This document shows, one piece after another, positions 1 through 12,202 of a stretch of DNA of 64,000 bases; the stretch's first letter is position 1, and each line of letters starts with the position of its first letter. Source of the DNA: Evernia prunastri (lineage: Eukaryota > Ascomycota > Lecanoromycetes > Lecanorales > Parmeliaceae). Position numbers and translations under genes: made by a program. The DNA is taken from positions 55,659 through 119,658 of the forward strand of contig NKYR01000112.1 of the NCBI GenBank assembly GCA_003184365.1, read 5' to 3'. The notes beneath the pieces were generated by a model, which saw only the letters and a list, made by a program, of their open reading frames with translations, was not told the origin of the DNA and made no database searches.

Positions 1-624
1 ACATCTACTAATCTCAGAATTGACGATTCGGATGCTTGGAGATGCGAGCGAGACGTTTCAAAGAATAGAGTCCCGCGTCTGTCACCTTGATTAAGACGGG
101 TAACACCATGTTTCCCGTTGCGGAAGCGACGCGCTGAACGGCGACTCGTTGATGAGTGGGCTACGAAATCAACAAATCAATCAATCAATCAATCAACCGG
201 GGCGTAGCATGATCGATCTACTTTGGAGCTCAGCATGATATTACTCTAGGCATGGGCGCGATAGCGATAGCTACGTGCAGTCTTTAGGTCTACAAAATAG
301 CTACACCAGCCCAATGCAACCAGTAGATTATACACGGCATCAAAATTGGACGATTCTATGCCTACATAATGCGTCTTGGTCTACTGCTTGGTCAGAGGCG
401 CTCGCGCACCAAAAAAAGGCAAGGGGCCTGCCAAGTCGAAGCATCCGCCAAGGGTTTTGCAAACTGCTGTACTCAAGTCGTTGAGATGAGAAACTGAATA
501 AACCATGACGAGGACAAATGGCTGAGCAGCTGCCATGTATGCTACAAGGACCTCCATGTCACAAAAATGTCCTCTTCAATTCCACCGCGCAGATTCTCAG
601 GTCTCTTATCCCTCACAGATTCCC
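1..624. other. intergenic, 3' of the polyketide synthase
   Basis: I see no convincing gene here. Short ORFs of 69 and 122 residues are present, but they lack recognisable domains and the second overlaps the PKS antisense. Around positions 175-196 there is a short (AATC)n tract. Similar (AATC)n tails end the non-LTR retrotransposon fragments further right (44380-44395, 46820-46835), so this may be a remnant of such a tail. Confidence 0.5.
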
Positions 625-3600
625 CTACTTCCTTCCCCACAACTCACTCTCTCTAGCCGCCACTCCTGCCAAATCTAACAGGCTCTTCGCCTGCATGATA
701 TCGAAAACGCTCACATGCGCCTTCAAAGTCTTTTGGAACCAATACCGGACCTCCAGCGCAACGAGACTGTCGACACCAAATGCAAAAATTGGCTTATTCT
801 CATCTATCTCTTCACATGGAATCGACAGACTGTGTGATAGTTTAGATTTCAGTGCTTGGAGGACCACATCCTCAGCGGCTGCTTGAGACGTCGCCGATTT
901 TAATAACGTCGCAGAGTCGTCGCTCGCACCGGAGCCATCCGAGGGCTCGACGCAACTTCGACTGCGCAGGGCGCTGAACAGGGGCTTTTGTGTCCAGTAG
1001 ACCTGTCGCCCTTGCTCCAGCGCCCCCAGTCCCGTCACAATTTGCGAGGCCCAAGGCTTGCGTAGCGGAGTAGAAGGGTCACAGCAATGATCCAGCAAAG
1101 CAAAAAGCTCGCTCTTTGAGAGACCCACAAAGCCGTCGCGGTCCAGAGATTCGCTCAGGTCTTTCTCCGCCGCGATACCAATGGAAAGAATAGCTCCAAG
1201 GTCTAAAGAGATGCACTTCTCGCCTAGCGACACACGGTGACGTGCGAGGGCGTCTTGGTAAGAATTTCCAGCCGCGTAGCTGCTTTGGCCGCGAGTTCCT
1301 GTTACACCGCAGACTGACGAGAGAAGGACGAAAAAATCTAAATTCGAAGGAACGTGCATATGCAAGTTCCAAGAACCTTGTACTTTCGGCATGATGGCTG
1401 CGTTAAAATCTTGTAGGGTCAAATTCTCGAAGAGCCCGTCCTAAGTGCGACATCAGCATGCTAGCCTTTATCGAAGATTGAAAAACGAGAGCCAACCTTG
1501 AGAACCATGGACGCCTGGATGCAGCCTCTGATTGGGGGCATAGTCGACCTATACTTCGCAAGTGTCGTTGATACTTCGTCCTCGACGCTCACATCGCAAG
1601 GGGGTGCAGCGATCGCCACCCCGCGAGGTTTGAGTTCTTCGATTAGGTCAATTGACTCTTTACTCTTAGCCCCGGATCGGGACAATAGAATAAAGTTCCT
1701 TGCACCCCGGCTAACCATCCAACGCGTTATAGCTCGACCGAGTCCTCCCAAGCCTCCCGCAATGAGGTATGTCGCATCTTGCTCAAAGGAGTACGTGGGA
1801 GCGGAGCTTGGCATAACCTGGTGAAGAATTTAGTAGATACTCTCGTCAACAGGGACAGGCCACTTCACCAATACAGTTGAATCATCATCCATCTCCACGA
1901 CGATCTTACCCATGTGCTTTCCACTCTGCATCAAGCGAAACGCTCTTTCCAAATCAGAGATTTTATACACATGCAGGGGCTGTGGACAGGATAGTCGGAA
2001 GGGTTCGCCGAACAGAGCCATCACTCCTTTCAATGTAGCAGCCATTACAGGCTTAGCCTTATCCATCACGACTCCCAGGTCAACAGAACAGAAGGTGACG
2101 TTCTTAGAGAATGGAGACATGGGTATACTCGCACTGGAATTGATATCCGCCTTTCCAAGCTCGATAAACCTACCGAGAGGTCGGATACACGACCAAGATT
2201 CATACAAGCCTTCGCCACTCAAGGAATTGAGTACAACATCGACTCCATCCGTCGCTCTCCTCAGAGCTTTTGAGAACAAGGTATCTCTACTAGAAAATAT
2301 ATGGTCTGGTGGGATCCCGTATGATTTAGTCAGAAAATCTCTTTTGTCTTGTGTGCCAACCGTCGTGAAGATATGCGCTCCAATGCTTTTTGCGAGCTGG
2401 ATTGCCGCTTGGCCGACTCCGCCTGCTCCAGAATGGATCAGTACAGATTCTCCTTCTTGAAGATGCCCTAAAGTAATCAGAGCGTAATACGCCGTGCAAA
2501 ACGCTGTAGGCAAAGCCGCTGCAGCACAGAATGACATGTGTGCTGGAATTTTAGTCACAGAGGTCTCATATGCTCTTGCATAAGTGCTAAAACCGCCAGT
2601 GTTGGTGCAGCAGAGCACGCGATCGCCAGGCCTGAGGTCAACACTACAGCCGATTCGAGTCACAGTCCCCGCGCATTCGTAACCGAGACAATTGCCTGCG
2701 AGCTGGCCAAGAGCGATCATCACGTCTTTGAAGTTCACCCCCGTAGCCCGGACCTTGATCTCGACTTCATCGGGCGCTAGATTTGTCGGAACATCAACGT
2801 CATCTTCGAACCGAAATGTGTTCAAGGACCCAGGTGAGGCTATTGTAAGATGGAGGGACCGAGTGGTATCCGATCCAAACTTCTGCGGTTGCGGCGACTG
2901 TCTTACAGTCTTGGCCCCGACTGCTTTGTTAAGGTACTGGGCCTCTACCACGCGGCTAACATGTAGCTTTCGGTCTTTTTCCATGTACTCGGTCTCAACA
3001 TTTTCTCCTCCATTGTCTAGCAAAGCCTTCCGATAGACTTTCATGATTTGATTGATCATTTGTGACGTTGGCGATTCGAACTCAAGGGCGAGCTCAACGA
3101 ATCGGACGCCCCAGCTCTCGGAACCAATGTTTCTTCCGAAGCCAGTGACGAGTCCGAGGTCTGGTCGAAGTGACTTCTCACCGCAGCCATGCGTGACCCA
3201 GATGATACCGGTCGAATACTTGACCATGCTCTTGAGAGCCATGAAGTGATCCTCACTCATATTCACCAGAAATGGTCCCTCGACTTCTAGGAGGAAGATG
3301 CAGATGGTGCTGCTTAGATCTTTCGACTTTAAATCTTGAATGGCGACAATTTCACAACAAGGACAAACATCCGTCGGCAGGTGAGAGATTTTGATTTCCG
3401 TAGCTATCTTATTTTGCTTGGGGCAGCTCTCATCAACGATAATCATCGTCGGTGGCAATTTGATAGTTGCCACGTCCACATCTAAGGCCGTGGAGATGAT
3501 GACACTGAAAGAATGATTCTTAGCGTCGCTAGAGTCGGGAAGGCATACGTCGGTCCCAGAGAAGCCATTCTCTCGTAAAGTCTCATCCCAGTCTGTGATA

Positions 3601-6600
3601 GAGAGCAATGGACAAAGCTTCCTTCTCTCCTCTACCGCCTGCCACCAACTTGGCAATAGACCGAGGACGAATGAAGCTCTTAGGCTCTCCGGATTTGTAG
3701 ATTCGAGAAGGATCAATTTACCTCCAGCCTTCATGAGTATCCGAATGTTCTGCAATGCCTTGTTCAAATCAGCGTTTGTACATGCAATAAGGCTGCAGAT
3801 GACTAAATCATATTGTTGAGCCTCGAAGCCTTGCTCCAGCGGATCCTTCCCCAGGTCCAACACAGCAAAGCTCATCCGGCTGGCGTTGACTTCGAAGCGC
3901 TCGGCTGCATTCTCGAGGAGCGCGGGCGACGTGTCCGTGAATGTGTATTGATTACAGCGTAGTGTGCCTTCCTCGTCGTCATTGTACGCAGATGAAGATA
4001 AAGAGCGCAGGAGCATACGCGTCGCGGAGTCACTCCTGGCCCCAACTTCTAGTATCTTGAAGGCAGGGCTCTTATGGGCTAGCAGGTCGATATAAGTTCC
4101 GACCTTTGCGTAGCTGGAGAGGATGCCCGGACTTGAGCAGATTTTTTGGGTTATCTCTTTCTCAGAAAGTGCTTTGTGCGGATGGACTTCTCCACCGATG
4201 AAGTTCGTGAGATTTCTGCCCACTGTCACAAAAAGCTCCCCTTCTGGCGTCCCAGCAGCAAGGCTGTGCAGGAAATTCTCACGAGAAGACTCATCACCCA
4301 AATCATCTTTCCCAGTTGAGTATTCCTCAAGAAGCGACTTGATCTGGGAACCGGTGGACTGGCGTTGCATCCATTCCACATATTTCAGCAAATATGGCGT
4401 CATGTCTTCATTTTTTTGGGCGACAACCTGTAGAGTTGACATTATGAAGAAAGCGGATGCGGCTTCCAGTTCGTGGGCGGTCGTTTCTAAAGACACAGCA
4501 GTATTTGGAGCAACAGCTTCGCAGAACGCGGCAAGCTCTGGGCCCTCCATTAATTCCGGGTCTGGTTTCCAGTCCACATGATAACATTTCAACCCCAACC
4601 CATCCACTGACGAGGTATCCACAGTGCTGAGCGCCGTCTCTCTCCAGCCATGAACGATGATCTGAGCGTCATTCTTGGAATCTAAGGCAAATATCTTGAA
4701 ATCAGCTTCACGGAAGCCAAGAAACGTGGACTTGGTGTATGTTCTTATTTCACTCGTAATCGTCCGCTTGAGGAGGTCGTTCGAGATCCAGAGGGACTTC
4801 AGCTGGGTTGGCACCATCGTCGGAATAGGATCCCAGCTTCCGTTACTGATAGCTGCCATCGCTAGCTGAAAGAGACCGTCCATTGCGGTGGGATGGATTA
4901 CGTGGTCTTTAATCTGTCCACTGACAGTTTTGGACCTCCATCCATCTAGCTTGATAGAGGCCACTGCCTCGCCTTTCCCGTTGTATCGGATGTTCTCCAA
5001 GGCTTGAAAGGTGGGACCGAAGTCGAATCCAAATTTCCCTAGATTTTTGTAAAATTGGGTAGAATGGATGACTTCTGTGCAACTTGTTTCACCAGCATGG
5101 AAAGTTGACCGAATCATGTCACCATCCAGCTCTTGATGGTTGGCTCTTTCAATAAGTTGGTCTTCATATGCCAAATTCACAGCTCCTTCGCAGACTAACG
5201 ACCACTCATCATTGGCATATGCGTATATCTTGAAATCGTTGAATTCAGTCATTGATTTGACAGAAGCTTTGCGCCGGCGGAAAAACAATTGTGTCTCGAC
5301 CCCATCTGGACTATCTGAAACCAGCAGGGCTCTGTGAAAAAACAGGTCCTTGAGCCAGTAGCTATTAATTGCACGGCTTGGATCCGCAAGCTGACGTGCT
5401 GCCTCAATTGCCATGACCATCATCCCTCCAGCGGGATATAATATGTTTCCACCAAGCTAGATAAATCAACGGCTAGATTCAAGTCACGGATGAGGAAATA
5501 ATCTTACCTTGTGGTCCATAATCCACGGAGACTCTGAAAACCGGATGACATTCCTCCACTTGGGTTCTGCAGGGTTCCAGTCTGCGGAAGGTGTTCCAAG
5601 CAGTTCGTGTCTCCCATGTCTCCGCGTACGGAAATTCCTGCTGACCCTGCTCTCGGTCCAGAACGACTGTTGGTGGTTGAACGGGTACTGGGGAAGGTTT
5701 GTCAATAGTCGCAGATCTGATTCTCGTAAAGCTGGCGAGTTGATCGGCAGAAGATTGAACTTGTAACCACTGCAATGCAGTCTTCCTATGAAGTCTAAAC
5801 AGCTTTCGAGCCCTGAGACGTCACGTTTGAGTACGGAGTGGTATTGAACATCCTTCGAGTTGACCATTTGATTTATTGTGTCTCTGACAGGTCTTTGTAA
5901 AGCAGCGGCAGGTCCGATCTCAGCGAAAATCTCCTCTCCACTGCTTCTATTTGGCTTTTGACTTAGCAGGTAAGACCTCATTTCCGTGAGCGCGTCTGAA
6001 AATCTCACTTTCGAGACTAAGTTAGTCAGCCAGTACTCCGAATGGCTAAAACTGTGAGCCGACAGAAGGGTGCCGGTCACGGAGGAAAAGATGGCCGGTA
6101 TTTTGCACGCAGTCTTTAAGCCTGGCGAATCGGTCCTTGGATGTATATCTCTGATGAATTCCGAATATCTGTCCGTAAATTCCTCCATGTAAGCGGAATG
6201 ATAGGCTACACTAATGGGAAGTTTGCGAGCGAAAACGCCTTTTTCACCCATAAGACCAACGAGCGCATCCACACACGAGACATCTCCTGTTACAGTCACA
6301 TTATCAGGGCTGTTTATGCAGCCTATGGTAAGTCTTCCTCTACCAAGACGAGCTACCACGTCATCCAGATAAGGGGTGATCGCGTTCTCAGACATAGCTA
6401 CCGAGGCCATTGCTCCTTGGTCCCTAGAGCTCTTTGCGAGTTCAGCTGCAAGATACCCTCGGTAGAAAGACACTTTTATAGCTGAATCCTGTGAAAGACT
6501 TCCAGCACAGTAGGCAGCGGCAATCTCTCCTGACGAGTGGCCGACAACGGCCATTGGAAACACTCCCCAGCTTGCCAAGAGGTCGACTAACGCTACTTGT

Positions 6601-8928
6601 AATGCAGTGCATAATGGTTGCGCAACCGCGGGATCATCAATGTCGTCGGGCTCCCTCCTGTTCTCGAAAATGTCTGCGTGATGTAAGTAATTGTTATATA
6701 TTTTCGAAGACTTCTTGGCTCACCCATCAAAGACCTGTGACAGCCCAAAGCACGGAGACTGTCCTCGGATCTGCGAAGACTTTCCTTGAAAACTGGATAT
6801 ATAGCCAGTCCAGTCCCCATACCAACCCACTGCGCCCCTTGGCCTGTGAAGAGGAAGCTTAATGTAAGAGATGAAGAGGAACGTAGGGGCTTAGACAGGC
6901 CAGAAGCGAGTTTTTGGTGTAGTATTTCGCATGAATCTGCGACGACATAGGACTTCCAGGGCAAAGAACTACGTTTGTTAGAGATTGTGTAGGCGAGATG
7001 GTCTAGATATGCGTCTGAGCATCGTATATCAATGAGGGGGAAGGTCAACAAAAATTCCTTGTACAAGCCAGCCAGCCGTCGCACACTCTCCTCACTGGCC
7101 GCAGACCAGACGAACACTTTCGGAATCTTGGCAATCGTAGAGTCACTATGGATGTGAGAAAATCGGTCGCTGCGAGGTTCCTCTGGACTAAGGGGAGTTG
7201 ATGCAGTGCAGTGCTTGCCTCTAATGCCTCGCATCTTGAGATAATTGAACGCATCGTTGAGAACGCAATGGGCATTACTACCCCCGTATCCGAACGAGTT
7301 TACCGAAATTTGGCGTAGACCACCAGTAGGCCAAGGAGTTATCGACAGCGGAAACTGTGTAAGAAGGGATTAGAAACAGCCAGAAAAAATCTCAGAATAA
7401 GTCGTACCTTGATATGCCAGTCTTCCATGGGAATTGATTCATTCGGACATTCAAAGTTGATATTTGGTGGTATAAGACCTTTTTCGAGAATAAGGATAGC
7501 TTTGATGAGACTGGCAACCCCGCTTGCGCTTTCAAGGTGGCCTATATTAGGTTTCACCGTACCTACGTATATTGGGTCTTCCTTGCGTTTCTGGAAAGCA
7601 GCACTGATAGCTTCCGCCTCAATGGGATCACCTATCTGAGTTCCGGTGCCATGAGCTTCAAAGTACTTAGTCGTGTCAAGATCCAAGCCACCCGCATGGT
7701 ATGTTGCTAAGATGTTCTCTTCTTGTGCGGCCTTGCTTGGCTGAGTAAGTCCTGGTGTTTTGCCGTCCTGATTGGTTCCTGTGGCGCGAATCACAGCCCG
7801 TATTGTATCGCCGTCCTTGATAGCATCTTTGAGCAGCTTGATGACGACTACACCGGCGCCTTCTCCTTTCGCGTATCCATTTGCTCGTCGGTCGAACGTA
7901 TAGCAGCGTCCGTCTGGAGAGAAGAAACCCATATTTGACAGATGAACCATCGACACGTCTGGTGCGAGTATCAAGTTGCAGCCACCAACTAAGCCCTCCA
8001 GGGAGTCAGTATCAAAAGCGTTGCTGGGGGCTAAGACCCCTGTCTTCGCTTACAAGGTCAGATTCATGGTTTCTAAGGCTGAGACAAGCAAGATGAAGAG
8101 CAACCATGCTGCTAGAACACGCCGTATCGAGAGCGATACTGGGACCTCGGAAGTCGTAGAACCAGCTGACTCTATTAGCTAGAAGAGACGTGCCAATACC
8201 TGTACCAAGATACTTCGCTGGGGACTCGGGGTCTCTGAGCAGCAGGGCTTCATAGTCACGTGCAGAAGAACCAACGTAAACGCATGTTTTGGAACCAACA
8301 ACTGAGTGCATGGGAAGACCCGCTGTATTGTACCGAAAATCAGTTTGTCATAGTCACATGACTGAGTCCTACGTGCAGAACTCACCATTTTCGATCGCCT
8401 GATAAGAAGTCTCCAACATAATGCGTTGCTGCGGGTCCATAGAGGCGACCTCGGTTGGCTGGATACAGAAGAACGGCGCATCGAAAGCCGAAATATCTCC
8501 TACCAAAAAGTTGCCAGTCCTGACGTTTGTCTGTGATTTTGTTAAATGGAGGACCCTTTGTACCCTTCCCGAATTTGACAGAAGACATGCAGGCTTACAG
8601 CATCAATTCTATCCGGATCAGGATGATAGAACGCATCGATGTTGAAACGATCTTGTGGTATCTCAGTTCTGGCGCTTCTCCCGTCACATAGCATCTGCCA
8701 AAAGCTTTCTGCAGAGGTGGCATCTTGAGGCAATCTTGCTGCGAACCCAATGACGGCTATCGGTTCCAATTTATCATTTTCCAAACGTTGAGTACGCGTT
8801 TCGGGCAAGGCTCTGTTGTATGTTTCTCGTTCAGAGCCGAAAGCCTCCAGATGCGCCTTCTCTTGTCCCAATAGATGGTCATACTGCAGATCTCTCTCAG
8901 ACATTTTGTCCAGTGTTGGAGGGAACAA
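625..8928 (-). CDS. highly reducing type I polyketide synthase (KS-AT-DH-MT-ER-KR-ACP), nine exons
   Basis: Iterative synthase that builds a reduced polyketide from malonyl-CoA. I place exons at 8928-8599, 8530-8386, 8322-8054, 7995-7408, 7354-6724, 6673-5508, 5456-1869, 1817-1497 and 1440-625. All introns are GT-AG, 50-68 nt, and the joined frame gives exactly 2617 aa. KS has Cys227 (DTACSSS), His363 (EAHGTGT) and His401. AT has Ser701 in GHSSG. DH has His1042 and Asp1236 (HPTAMDG). The methyltransferase motif I near 1511-1521 reads ILEVGARSD, not the usual glycine-rich loop. ER has GAGGVG at 2053-2058. KR has GGLGGLG at 2260-2266 with Ser2388 and Tyr2401. The ACP serine is about 2571 (GVDSL). 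There is no thioesterase, reductase or other release domain, as is usual for this class. The 1818-1868 intron restores the ER-KR linker; reading through it would meet a stop. The product is unknown. Confidence 0.95.
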
Positions 8929-9664
8929 GTCATTGAATCAAAACGAAATTTGTTTTCAGTAGGTAGCTATCATAATTCCAGATGAAGAAAAGTGCTTAAA
9001 GACATTCTTCCTTGTGGTAGGATTGCTATACTAGGCTGCAACTATCTTTGCCAATCGGATCACCTTTTGTCGATGTTGATGCTCCCTTGACCCCTGATTC
9101 AGTCTTCCTTGCCGAGTGAGATATGATGTAAGTTTATGCATTTATAGGGTACGGAGTAGTGCTTTTCGTAGTGACTACTGAAGAGTACACTAGAGTGATA
9201 GCAGAGGAGGATGGCGATCATAGAAGCTGATTGGTGAGTCTGGACAACGGGGTATGAGGTATATGGTCAAGATTTTTTTAGCGGTCCAATGCCTTTATAC
9301 TTCTGTTCGCACTACACATTTTTGCAGGATGCCTTAGATGATTAGCGTGTTCACACCGCATTGAAAGGATTGGCAACGTGCAAAACCCTACCCTTTCCAA
9401 ATAGCTATAGTGGATCTAGTATTGAGTGATATCATACGCGTGCGGTTAATTGTCGAGATCCAACTTGCATTCTCGCAACATTTTCCCAAGAATGACTAGT
9501 GAGCATGATACCTCTGTGGCGTTTCCTTCCCACATGTAGCATCTCCACTGATGTGCGCTGCGGCCTTTGATTAAAACTATTGGCCGCTGAATTTGAATCT
9601 GCATACCGGCGAATTGAAGGTCAAGGACATCCTCCAGATTTACACATTATTATTATACGTTCTA
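8929..9664. promoter_or_regulatory. upstream region of the polyketide synthase
   Basis: This 736 bp stretch lies between the PKS start codon (minus strand) and the 3' end of the SAT4-like gene. It must hold the PKS promoter and the terminator of the upstream gene. I see no ORF with a recognisable domain and no binding-site motif I would defend. Confidence 0.45.
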
Positions 9665-11014
9665 TTAATATGGTGCTTGTGAATGATCTATTGTTGTTGC
9701 AAATTCACTTGTAACCACAATATTCCCGTGGTGCCTGTCGCCAGTCTCCTCGTCCCCTCGCACTTCCAACCTTGTTCCAAGTCGCGCACTAGTATAAAGC
9801 CTCTCCTTATCCTCGTCGCTTCCGCTACTGAGGTCCCTATGAGCTGGCCAGCTGTTGCTCAAGTTCGCCATTCTGACAGCTGCGTTTTTGCCTTTCGGTT
9901 GATACCCAGCACTATTAGGCGTGGCTTTGCCATGGACAAGACGGTTGTAGAGCGGCCTGTAGGTTGGCATGCAGGCGGAAAGTATGCCAATACCGAGTTC
10001 GACAGTGGATAGCTCGGCGGTGAGGACATTATTCCCTGAGGCCGAAGAAGGTAAGGAAGAGGCAAAGTCGAACAGCGATGGAAGGGATGATACTTACACG
10101 ACGGATCCGTTCCCTTGAAGTCTCTCACGTACACCAGTCGAACAATACTAATGATACACGCACTAAGCTAGTCATTTAGCAAACAACTTCAGAGGCTAGA
10201 TTCTCCAACATACCAGCCGCCAAGCATAAATATGCCATAAACCAGCCATCGTTTATACAATGAGACTTGAAGCCGCCAGACCAGGGGCATAGGAAGAATA
10301 AGAATAGTAATATCCGTCAAGACATTCATAATCCCGGCCACAAGGTACTCGGTCGGCGCATTGACGCATGTACCGTGAATGGATGTGTCCCAGGAAGCCT
10401 TTATTGGCACGCATTGGAAGAGGTCGACCAGACTGTACGCGAAAGTGTAGGAGCCGACAGTCAATCCCGTCGCAAGTAAAGCGTGTTTGAACCATCTTTG
10501 GGGGAAGATTCGGCGATAGAAGAAGAGGAGTGAAACCTTGATGGCACAGATGGTAACATTGTATGTTATTGCAGAGATGATATCGGACTGAAGAGCAGTC
10601 AGTGAGTTGGTGGCGAGTATCAGCGAAAGGCTTTGGCTGCGCGGGACACGCAGCGAAACGCACTATGATGAATCCTCTAAGGTTGGTAATGAGGATTGAA
10701 TGCCTTCCAAGCCCAAAATGTACGTTGCAACTGTATGCAATGATATAGAGGATGTAGAAGGCCTAGATGAAGCGGAATCAGTCATTTTCTACCATTTCAG
10801 CTCGACTTCCGGACTCGCTCACCAGCGCAATCCAAGCCCACCAGTCGTCTCTTCCATTCTTCGTTTTTGCCAAACGGCGGGAGATGAATCGCAAGAGCAC
10901 TGCGATGGAGGCAATACCCAGACAGATTCCATTAGAGACGGAAATGTTAGTTTGACGACTTTGATGAATGTGAGCTGTTTCATATGCAACCTCAGAGGGA
11001 GACGGTTCAGCCAT
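9665..11014 (-). CDS. SAT4-like fungal rhodopsin-fold integral membrane protein, five exons
   Basis: Predicted multi-pass plasma- or endomembrane protein of the family that includes the satratoxin-cluster protein SAT4. Proposed exons are 11014-10823, 10762-10664, 10587-10214, 10162-10098 and 10035-9665, giving 366 aa with all phases consistent. Family marks are the first helix followed by the basic RRLAKTKNGRDDWW segment, the L-x-CxPxxxxWD loop with G-x-C, and the AG-x-x-N-x-x-x-D helix running into LPMPLVWRLQ. The last exon encodes a polar, Ser/Glu-rich cytosolic tail. The gene is co-directional with the PKS and upstream of it. Such proteins often sit in fungal metabolite clusters, but no biochemical role can be assigned from sequence. 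Confidence 0.85.
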
Positions 11015-12202
11015 AACAGCATGAAGAAGGGATGGTATAGTGCAACAGCAGGAGAAGATGGCAAGGGTAATTTAATGACCGAAGCGGGGGAAAGCGGATG
11101 GCACGTTTTGCATAGCCCCCATGAGCGGCATGGCCCACACGCTCTATGCAGGCAGATTAAGATGAGGGAAAAGGGTGAGGCAACCGTTACCGCGACCACA
11201 CCACACCACATGTGCGCAGATGCTGTACTCTAACCTTAGGCCACGGTCACATTTGTTGTTCAGCTTCATACCAAAACGAGTAACGGATGCGATGCATGAT
11301 CATAACCTTGCGGACTGTATTGCGATTGGATAATGACCCACTTGCTGAAATGCTTACCTTGAGGTACCTAGGCTCCTTATCATTTTAATACAGTAAGAGG
11401 TGAGCCAAGCAATGAGTTCTTTAGTCCCGACTCCCGAGCCAGTGGTCCGGACCTCTCAGAATTATTAGCGCACGGAGCTCGGGGTCGCCAAAATAAACTG
11501 CACAGTGACGGATTGTTTAATTATACACAACTTCTAGATGAGCTTATGAACGTGGATAGGGAAATGTACAACTCGTGGAGTAGAGTAACTGAATAGCCAA
11601 AATATTGTTGATCAGTGGTTTCGTTGGTGAGTTACGAGGCTGGTAGAAAAAGATATTCAGCGATTTTCGCGGGCCCTCATTGCAGTTTATATTGGCGGCC
11701 GCAGCGCGCCGAAGGAAGGAAGTAGCGGGGTGCTGGATGAGCAAGCGTTTTTTTTCCCCTCCCATAGCAAAATCCCTCAATCCGTAGTAGCATTAGATCG
11801 TCATTGAATACAAGTCGAATATACCCTTGCTACTGTAGCAGTCTTTTCAGCTACTAAGGTACCTAAGTACCTACTGCTGTTTGTCAAGCATCAATTCCAG
11901 GAGACAAGCATTGCTCTTATTCAAGGAAGGGCAATTGGCTCATACATGCATTATAATATGCGCGCTCTTTCACTAGCACGCATGCTTTTCGAAGCCAATA
12001 GCCTTACTCCGGCGCTAGCGAATGTCCAGATATTTCTGTCACCCACCCTCGGCCCCAATCTTTTGGTTCGTACGTTGTACCATGCCGTGCCTCAGCCTTC
12101 TCGTCGTCTCATATAAGCGAGACCTCCTCTCTCTCTCTTCTGTCAAACTCACTGGGCTGGACTCAATCTTTGTTCTTGAATCAAAATTCGCCGGTCGACT
12201 AA
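11015..12202. promoter_or_regulatory. divergent intergenic region between the SAT4-like and acyltransferase genes
   Basis: About 1.2 kb separates two divergently transcribed genes, so it probably carries both promoters. A TATA-like ATATAAG at 12111-12117 lies about 90 bp before the acyltransferase ATG, followed by a CT-rich stretch (12121-12142) typical of fungal core promoters. Short ORFs here have no domains. Confidence 0.5.

Noticed and set aside
518..886. 122 aa plus-strand ORF
   Set aside because: Lies antisense to the ACP-coding end of the PKS and has no domain; it is a shadow ORF.
1818..1868. Premature stop separating the ER and KR domains of the PKS
   Set aside because: A 51 nt GT-AG intron removes the stop and restores the ER-KR linker in frame.
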